A stretch of DNA of 20,851 nt from Planctomycetota bacterium. GTDB lineage: Bacteria > Planctomycetota > Phycisphaerae > Sedimentisphaerales > SM23-30. The stretch spans positions 1 through 20,851 of the forward strand of contig JAKQBU010000056.1 in the NCBI GenBank assembly GCA_029573975.1, in the 5' to 3' direction. The position numbers and the translations under genes were made by a program. Below the pieces are notes generated by a model. It did no database searches. It was not told the origin of the DNA and worked only from the letters and a program-made list of their open reading frames with translations. Every line of letters begins with the position of its first letter. Position 1 is the first letter of the stretch. Below, in pieces: positions 15,677 through 20,851 of this stretch.

Positions 15677-16663
15677 GTGGACGGAACCGAAGCGACAATC
15701 ATAGAACAGAAGGAAGAGCTGCGGCAGATCGCACAGCGGTTAAAGCTGGGCAATCTGGAGGAGGCCCTTTATTTTCCCAAATATTTTCAGGTGGAGACGA
15801 TCCGTTTATGCAACGCCCGCTGTCCCTTTTGTTCGGTGGATCAGTGGGACAAGTCGCATCCGTTTATGGCGGATGCGCTGTACGACAAGATCGTTGCGGA
15901 AATGAGCGAATATGCCGACTGGATCGAATTTGTGGCGGTCCAGCGGGCCGGGGAGCCGCTGCTGGACAAAAAGATTGTATCGCGAATCGCCAAGCTCAAG
16001 CAGGCAGGCATCCGGCGGGTGAGCCTGTCCACCAATGCGTCGAAGCTGGATGATGCGATGGCCCGTGCGCTGCTGCAAAGCGGGCTGGACGAGATCATGT
16101 TTTCCATCGATTCCATCGACGAGGAATCCTACCGGAGGATGCGGGTGGGTCTGCCGTATGAGGAAGTCATGGCGAATATCCGGAATTTTTTCCGGGTGCG
16201 CCAGCAATGCAGGCCGGACTGCATCGTGCGGGTCCGCGGCGTTTCGTTTTATGATCTGAGCCGGGAGGAGCATCGGCAAGAGCTGAAACGCTGGGAAGCC
16301 TTCTGGGCGCCTTTGACCGGACCGCAGGATCGTATCTATATGAAGCGCGCCCACAACTGGGGCAACCAGAAGGAATGGAAGGGACATATTCCCGAAAACC
16401 AGGAATGGGTGTATCACCCCTGTGTGCTGCCCTGGTCCACGATGCATATTTCCGCGATGGGGATTGTGGCGTTGTGCCCCCAGGATTACGATGCGAAGAT
16501 GAACCTGGGCGATATCAATGTTTCATCCATTGCCGAGGTGTGGCGCAATGCGAAGTGGCAGGCGATTCGCCGGCAGCATGCCTCGGGGCGGAGAAATGAA
16601 ATTTCGTTTTGTCAGGGATGCCGGTTGTTTGATTTGGATAACAGTCTGGAAAACAAAGTATGA
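15677..16663 (+). CDS. Radical SAM protein with SPASM/twitch-type C-terminus
   Basis: The 328-residue protein has the radical SAM cluster motif CNARCPFC (Cys45, 49, 52), which binds the 4Fe-4S cluster that cleaves S-adenosylmethionine. It has barrel signatures such as VQRAGEPLLD and LSTNAS. The C-terminus has Cys249, Cys267, Cys312 and Cys315 (HPCVLPW, ALCPQDYD, FCQGC), matching the auxiliary-cluster SPASM/twitch layout. Known relatives modify peptides, sugars or cofactors; the reaction here cannot be named. The start is a GTG at 15677 with GGGA upstream. The stop overlaps the next gene's ATG (ATGA). Its position between a glycosyltransferase and sugar genes suggests sugar or glycan modification, by inference. 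No B12-binding domain is seen. Confidence 0.9.
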   Translation: MDGTEATIIEQKEELRQIAQRLKLGNLEEALYFPKYFQVETIRLCNARCPFCSVDQWDKSHPFMADALYDKIVAEMSEYADWIEFVAVQRAGEPLLDKKIVSRIAKLKQAGIRRVSLSTNASKLDDAMARALLQSGLDEIMFSIDSIDEESYRRMRVGLPYEEVMANIRNFFRVRQQCRPDCIVRVRGVSFYDLSREEHRQELKRWEAFWAPLTGPQDRIYMKRAHNWGNQKEWKGHIPENQEWVYHPCVLPWSTMHISAMGIVALCPQDYDAKMNLGDINVSSIAEVWRNAKWQAIRRQHASGRRNEISFCQGCRLFDLDNSLENKV

Positions 16664-17382
16664 ATGAAACCAGCAGACAGCCCCCGCCGGCCGGGCAGGA
16701 ACCGTCCGGCCGGGATTTATGGGAGTCGATTTGCCGGGAGCCTTTTGCTCGGAATGTGAAGGCTCCCTATGTGCTGGGGCCTTATGCCTCCTTTGTCCAG
16801 CGGGATGATCCCAAGCACAACCTGTTTACGCTGGCCCGCTATAAATTTTGCGCGAAAATGCTGATCGGCAAACGGCGGCTGCTGGAAATCGGCTGTGCGG
16901 ATGCCTTCGGCCTGGACATCGTCCGGCACGAGGTCAAGCCGCAGCGGATTACCGGCGTGGACTTTGATGAGCCGGTGATCGCCTTTAACCGGCAGCGGTA
17001 CGCGGGGGACCCGGAGGTGGAATTTCTGGCCCTGGATGTGACGCAAAACCGGCTGCCCGGCGGCTACGACGGCGCCTGGTGCACGGATGTGATTGAGCAT
17101 ATCTATCCCCGCGATGAACATTCCTTTTGGGACCATGTGACCGCGTCCCTGACGGAAGATGCGGTTTGTATTGTCGGGACCCCGAACGCGGCGGCGAACC
17201 GGTATGCGTCTGTGCAAAGCCAGCGGGGACATGTGAATTTGAAGGACGGGGAGGCCTTGCGAATGACTATGCGGGAGCGATTTGAGAATGTGTTTCTGTT
17301 TTCCATGAACGATGAAGTGGTTCATACCGGATTTACGCCGATGGCCCATTATCTTTTTGCCATCGGCGCGGGAAAGCGGTAA
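16660..17382 (+). CDS. Class I SAM-dependent methyltransferase
   Basis: The 240-residue protein carries motif I LLEIGCADAFG (about 74-84), the acidic residue ending strand 2 in TGVDFDEP (Asp101 or Asp103), and a post-I run WCTDVIEHIYP. These are the normal SAM-binding elements of class I methyltransferases; the DVIEH run is common in sugar and small-molecule O- or C-methyltransferases. Its ATG overlaps the radical SAM stop by 4 nt (ATGA), so the two are translationally coupled. The next gene starts 3 nt after its stop. It likely methylates a nucleotide sugar, a glycan or a product of the neighbouring enzymes; the target is unknown. Confidence 0.85.
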   Translation: MNETSRQPPPAGQEPSGRDLWESICREPFARNVKAPYVLGPYASFVQRDDPKHNLFTLARYKFCAKMLIGKRRLLEIGCADAFGLDIVRHEVKPQRITGVDFDEPVIAFNRQRYAGDPEVEFLALDVTQNRLPGGYDGAWCTDVIEHIYPRDEHSFWDHVTASLTEDAVCIVGTPNAAANRYASVQSQRGHVNLKDGEALRMTMRERFENVFLFSMNDEVVHTGFTPMAHYLFAIGAGKR

Positions 17383-17385
17383 GCG

Positions 17386-18390
17386 ATGGTGCATGCGAAT
17401 AAACGAAAGGTAGTGGTGACCGGCGGGGCGGGGTATGTCGGAGCGGTTCTGGTGCCCAAACTGCTGGCCCAGGGACACCAGGTCAAAGTGATTGATTTGT
17501 ACCTGTACGGGCGGGAGGTACTGGATGCGGTAAAAGATCATCCGAATCTGATTCAGGTAGAGGGGGATATCCGGGATCGCGCGCTGCTGGAGCGGGAACT
17601 GGCCGGGTATGATTCGGTGATTCATCTGGCCTGTATTTCCAATGATCCCAGTTTTGAGCTGGACCCGGCCCTGGGCCGGAGCATCAATTACGATGCGTTT
17701 CTGGATCTGGTGGCGGCGGCGAAAAAAGGGGGGGTGAGCCGGTTTATCTATGCCTCCAGTTCCAGCGTCTATGGGATCAAAGAAGTCGAAAATGTTACCG
17801 AGGATCTGCCGCTGGAGCCGCTGACGGATTATTCCCGGTACAAGGCAATGTGTGAGGAGGTTTTGCTGGGGGCACGCGAGCCGGGATTTGTGACGTTGAT
17901 TTTGCGGCCGGCGACGGTCTGCGGCTATTCGCCCCGGCTGCGGCTGGATTTGACGGTGAATATCCTGACCAATCATGCGGTGAATAACCGGAAGATCACC
18001 GTGCTGGGCGGCCGGCAGATGCGGCCGAACATCCATATAGAAGATGTCGCGGATTTGTATGTGCAGTCGCTGGCGTGGGCGGACGAGAAAATCGACGGGA
18101 AAATTTTCAACGCGGGCTATGAAAATCATACGGTTGCCCAGATTGCCGGCATCGTTCGCGGCCAGGTGGGGCCGGATGTGGAGATTGTCAGCCAGCCCAC
18201 GAATGACCTGCGTTCCTACCATATTTCATCGGAAAAAATCAAACGGGAGCTGGGATTTGTCCCCCGGCGGACGATCGAGGATGCGGTGCGGGGTCTGGTC
18301 GAGGCGTTTGCCGCCGGGCGGATTCCCGATTCGATGAGCGATAGCCGTTACTACAATATTAAAACCATGCAGAAATGCAATTTAAATTGA
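17386..18390 (+). CDS. Extended SDR nucleotide-sugar epimerase/dehydratase
   Basis: The 334-residue protein is an NAD(P)-dependent extended SDR. The Rossmann motif is TGGAGYVG (12-19), with Asp37 in VIDLY suggesting NAD. HLACISNDPSF starts at about 80. The serine is in SSSSVYG (about 124-130) and the catalytic pair is YSRYK (Tyr149, Lys153). The C-terminal part (RPNIHIEDVADLYV) is typical of nucleotide-sugar epimerases, dehydratases and reductases. It acts on a UDP-, GDP-, CDP- or dTDP-sugar in the cytoplasm; which one is not decided by sequence. It starts 3 nt after the methyltransferase and its end overlaps the transketolase N-subunit by 16 nt, indicating one operon. Confidence 0.9.
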   Translation: MVHANKRKVVVTGGAGYVGAVLVPKLLAQGHQVKVIDLYLYGREVLDAVKDHPNLIQVEGDIRDRALLERELAGYDSVIHLACISNDPSFELDPALGRSINYDAFLDLVAAAKKGGVSRFIYASSSSVYGIKEVENVTEDLPLEPLTDYSRYKAMCEEVLLGAREPGFVTLILRPATVCGYSPRLRLDLTVNILTNHAVNNRKITVLGGRQMRPNIHIEDVADLYVQSLAWADEKIDGKIFNAGYENHTVAQIAGIVRGQVGPDVEIVSQPTNDLRSYHISSEKIKRELGFVPRRTIEDAVRGLVEAFAAGRIPDSMSDSRYYNIKTMQKCNLN

Positions 18391-19235
18391 ATGATGCCAT
18401 GTGTGAAATGTCAGAATTAACCCAAAAGGCCAGACAACTCAAGCAAACCATATTTACCATCATTTGCCGGGGCGGGGGCGGGCATATCCCGGCCTCCTTT
18501 TCGGTGGCGGAGATTTTGACGGTTTTGTACCATCGGATATTAAACGTGAATCCGCACAATCCGAAGGACCCGGACCGGGATAGGTTTATCTTGAGCAAGG
18601 GCCACGCGGCGGTGGCGCTGTATGCGGTGCTGGCCCAAAAGGGCTTTATCGAGGAATCGCTGCTGGCCACCTATGGCCATTCCGGGACGGTGCTGGGCGG
18701 GCATCCGGATATGTACAAGTTGCCGGGGGTCGAGGCTTCCACCGGGGCGCTGGGGCATGGTTTTCCGTTCGGAGTGGGGATGGCCCTGGCGGGGAAGATG
18801 GATGGCAGGCCGTATCGAACGTTTGTGCTGCTGGGCGATGGGGAGTGTCAGGAGGGGACTATCTGGGAGGCGGCCCTGTTTGCCCCCCAGCAGAAGCTCG
18901 ATAACCTGGTGGCGATTGTGGACTATAACAAACTGCAAGCGCTGGACCGGCTGGAGAAGATTGTGTCGCTGGAACCGTTGGCCGAAAAGTGGCGGTCGTT
19001 CGGCTGGGCGGTGCGGGAAGTCGATGGCCATGACATCGGGCAACTGGCGGAAACGTTTATAGCGGTGCCTTTTGTGAAGGATAAGCCAAGTATGGTGATT
19101 GCCCACACGATCAAGGGCAAGGGGATTTCATTTATGGAGAATGTGCCGATCTGGCATTATCGGATGCCTAACGAGCAGGAGATGAAGATTGCCTGCGCGG
19201 AGCTGGGGCTGGCCGAAAATCTGGTGGGAGCGTAA
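18375..19235 (+). CDS. Transketolase N-terminal subunit (split, ThDP/pyrophosphate domain)
   Basis: The 286-residue protein corresponds to the N-terminal, diphosphate-binding domain of transketolase. It has the conserved GGGGHIPASFSVAEILTVLY (33-52), SKGHAAVALYAVLA (74-87), ASTGALGHGF (121-130) and the ThDP/Mg motif GDGECQEG (154-161) with Asn185 about 30 residues later. Together with the next gene it should form a complete enzyme that moves a two-carbon ketol unit between sugars. Its presence in a sugar cluster suggests specialised metabolism rather than the pentose phosphate pathway. The start at 18375 overlaps the SDR stop by 16 nt; the RBS is poor, so coupling is likely. Later ATGs (18399, 18408) are possible but also lack an RBS. 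Confidence 0.92.
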   Translation: MQFKLNDAMCEMSELTQKARQLKQTIFTIICRGGGGHIPASFSVAEILTVLYHRILNVNPHNPKDPDRDRFILSKGHAAVALYAVLAQKGFIEESLLATYGHSGTVLGGHPDMYKLPGVEASTGALGHGFPFGVGMALAGKMDGRPYRTFVLLGDGECQEGTIWEAALFAPQQKLDNLVAIVDYNKLQALDRLEKIVSLEPLAEKWRSFGWAVREVDGHDIGQLAETFIAVPFVKDKPSMVIAHTIKGKGISFMENVPIWHYRMPNEQEMKIACAELGLAENLVGA

Positions 19236-19242
19236 AGAGAAT

Positions 19243-20205
19243 ATGAGAAACGCATATATACAGGCGATATACGAGTTGGCCGAGAAGGATGAACGGATCT
19301 TGGCCTTGGTGGCGGATAACGGCGCGATTGTCTATGACCAATTTCGCCGGGAGTTTCCGGACCGGTTTATCAATTTCGGGATTGCCGAGGCCAACCTGGT
19401 ATCGGTCGCCGCCGGTCTGGCCAGTTGCGGCAAGATTCCCTTTGCCTATACGATTTCCGGCTTTCTTACGATGCGGGCCTTTGAACAGGTGCGCAACGAT
19501 GTCTGCCTGCAGAGGATGAATGTCAAGCTGGTGGGCATTGGCGCCGGTTTTGTGTACAGCGATTTAGGCCCGACGCATCACGCCACGGAGGATATCGCGA
19601 TCCTGCGGGTGCTGCCGGGCATGACGATTCTTTCCCCGGCTGACCCGCTGGAGGCCTATCAGGCGACGCTGGCGGCGGTGGAAGTGGAAGGCCCGGTTTA
19701 TTTGCGCATCGCCGGCAGCAAGACCCCGCGAATCTATGGGGATGACTACCGGTTTGAATTCGGCAGGGGGGTGACGCTGCGGCAGGGGAGTGATCTGGCC
19801 ATGATCGCGACGGGGAATATTGTGCAGGAAGTGCAGCAGGCGGCGGAGGAGTTGGAGACGGCGGGCCTGTCGGTGCGACTGATTAATATTCATACGATCA
19901 AGCCGATCGACCGGGACATTATTTGCCGCGCCGCCCGGCAGACCGGGGCGATTTTGACCGTGGAAGAGCATTCCATTACCGGCGGGCTGGGCAGTGCGGT
20001 GGCAGAAGTGCTGATGGAGGGCGGCTGCGGTTCGGTTCGTTTCCGGCGGATGGGACTGAGGGATTGTTTCCCGAGTGGTTACGGCAGTTATGCGGAAATG
20101 AAGCAGATAAATGGTCTATCCCGGCAGCATATCGTCGAGGCTGCCCGCCAGCTTTTGGAGGCCCGTCATGGGACAGTTGCGCCATATTGTAACGCCACTG
20201 CATAA
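19243..20205 (+). CDS. Transketolase C-terminal subunit (split, pyrimidine and C domains)
   Basis: The 320-residue protein is the complementary half of the split transketolase. It has the catalytic glutamate in NFGIAEANLVSVAAGLA (Glu49), the pyrimidine-side run AFEQVRNDV (79-87), THHATEDIAILRVLPGM (111-127) and a C-terminal domain with VEEHSITGGLGSAVAE. The ATG at 19243 is chosen because the homologous region begins with NAYIQAIYELAEKD right after it and it lies 7 nt past the stop of the N subunit. A longer frame from 19189 would overlap that subunit by 47 nt with no RBS. It resembles the E1-beta/DXS-like fold family, but the paired N subunit identifies it as transketolase-type. A dedicated two-carbon transfer in sugar synthesis is inference. 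Confidence 0.92.
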   Translation: MRNAYIQAIYELAEKDERILALVADNGAIVYDQFRREFPDRFINFGIAEANLVSVAAGLASCGKIPFAYTISGFLTMRAFEQVRNDVCLQRMNVKLVGIGAGFVYSDLGPTHHATEDIAILRVLPGMTILSPADPLEAYQATLAAVEVEGPVYLRIAGSKTPRIYGDDYRFEFGRGVTLRQGSDLAMIATGNIVQEVQQAAEELETAGLSVRLINIHTIKPIDRDIICRAARQTGAILTVEEHSITGGLGSAVAEVLMEGGCGSVRFRRMGLRDCFPSGYGSYAEMKQINGLSRQHIVEAARQLLEARHGTVAPYCNATA

Positions 20206-20830
20206 GAAAACGCAGCGTGATTATCTGGGCCGAATGACCAACGACAAGGTGCATTGTATGGAGGTTGCCAAACGCTATGGCCGTGAATTCTGGGATGGCG
20301 ACCGGAAATACGGTTACGGCGGATATGCGTATGACGGCCGGTGGGCGGCGGTGGCGGAAGGTCTGATACAAACGTATGGGTTGAAGCCGGATGCCCGAAT
20401 TCTGGATGTGGGCTGCGGCAAGGGGTTTTTGCTCTATGAATTGAAACAGCTATTGCCTCAGGCCACCATCGTCGGTTTTGACATTTCCGAGTATGCGATT
20501 GCCCACGCCAAGCCGGAAATAAAGCCCAGCCTGTTTGTTCATAATGCCAGAGATGACTATGCCTTTAAGGACGGCGAGTTTGATCTGGTGATTTCGATTA
20601 CCACCCTGCATAATCTGCTGATTCAGGAGTTGCAATCGGCTTTGCGCGAGATCGAGAGGGTGGGGAAGCAGAAGTATCTGGTGGTGGAAAGTTTTCGGGA
20701 TGAGCAGGAACTTTTCAACCTGCAATGCTGGGCCTTGACCTGCGTCTCGTTTTTCACGCCGGAGGAATGGGTGTGGCTCTTTAGCGAGTTTGGCTATACC
20801 GGGGATTATGAGTTTATCTACTTTGAATAA
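20168..20830 (+). CDS. Class I SAM-dependent methyltransferase (second in cluster)
   Basis: The 220-residue protein has motif I ILDVGCGKG (78-86), the acidic residue in VGFDISEYAI (Asp105), and a post-I region LVISITTLHNL. The N-terminal run YGYGGYAYDGRW (48-59) is reminiscent of methyltransferases found in polysaccharide loci. ATG 20168 is chosen because GGAG lies 7 nt before it; a longer frame from 20111 lacks this. The start overlaps the transketolase C-subunit by 38 nt. It probably methylates a sugar, a glycan or a transketolase product; the target is unknown. It is the last gene visible; 21 nt remain after it. Confidence 0.83.
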   Translation: MGQLRHIVTPLHKKTQRDYLGRMTNDKVHCMEVAKRYGREFWDGDRKYGYGGYAYDGRWAAVAEGLIQTYGLKPDARILDVGCGKGFLLYELKQLLPQATIVGFDISEYAIAHAKPEIKPSLFVHNARDDYAFKDGEFDLVISITTLHNLLIQELQSALREIERVGKQKYLVVESFRDEQELFNLQCWALTCVSFFTPEEWVWLFSEFGYTGDYEFIYFE

Positions 20831-20851
20831 AAGCCTATACAAGCCGTAGAG

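Noticed and set aside
16717..18222. Long minus-strand open frame (501 codons) across the methyltransferase and SDR genes
   Set aside because: It crosses two well-supported genes on the other strand, is rich in Arg, His, Pro and Gln, and shows no motif or RBS.

Overview
The gene families suggest a bacterium of the Planctomycetota/PVC group, possibly Phycisphaerae-like. The signs are very large secreted six-hairpin-glycosidase-type proteins, one carrying an NPCBM carbohydrate-binding module, and a cysteine-rich lipoprotein built of DUF11 repeats. This placement is inference from gene content only. Genes are G+C-rich and the intergenic regions clearly A+T-rich. No rRNA, tRNA, CRISPR array, insertion sequence or phage gene was seen.

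Left part (1-8.73 kb, all minus strand). One probable operon is read from a good sigma70-type promoter at about 8.72 kb. Its order is an XRE-cupin regulator, a DegT/DnrJ/EryC1-type PLP aminotransferase, and two tandem paralogous exported glycosidase-like proteins. Gaps are 19, 37 and 24 nt. The distal paralogue has gained (or the proximal one has lost) an N-terminal NPCBM domain, and it runs off the left edge of the window. The two paralogues share a 21-nt block over the ribosome-binding site. In the proximal copy the ATG found in the distal copy reads ATA.

Middle (8.8-13.5 kb). A membrane-anchored alpha/beta hydrolase (minus) has a promoter so close to its ATG that its mRNA should be nearly leaderless. 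A DUF11-repeat cysteine-rich lipoprotein (minus) ends in a textbook intrinsic terminator. A 393-bp A+T-rich divergent intergenic region follows, then corA and a small three-helix membrane protein (plus). The 251-bp gap after these holds several short hairpins.

Right part (13.5-20.83 kb, all plus). Seven tightly packed, partly overlapping genes encode a large CgeB-like glycosyltransferase, a radical SAM/SPASM protein, a SAM methyltransferase, an extended-SDR sugar epimerase/dehydratase, a split transketolase (N and C subunits) and a second SAM methyltransferase. This looks like part of a surface-glycan or unusual-sugar locus that probably continues to the right. The split transketolase beside an SDR, a radical SAM protein and two methyltransferases is the most interesting pathway hint: it could build or transfer a two-carbon unit onto a sugar. 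The product cannot be read from the sequence.
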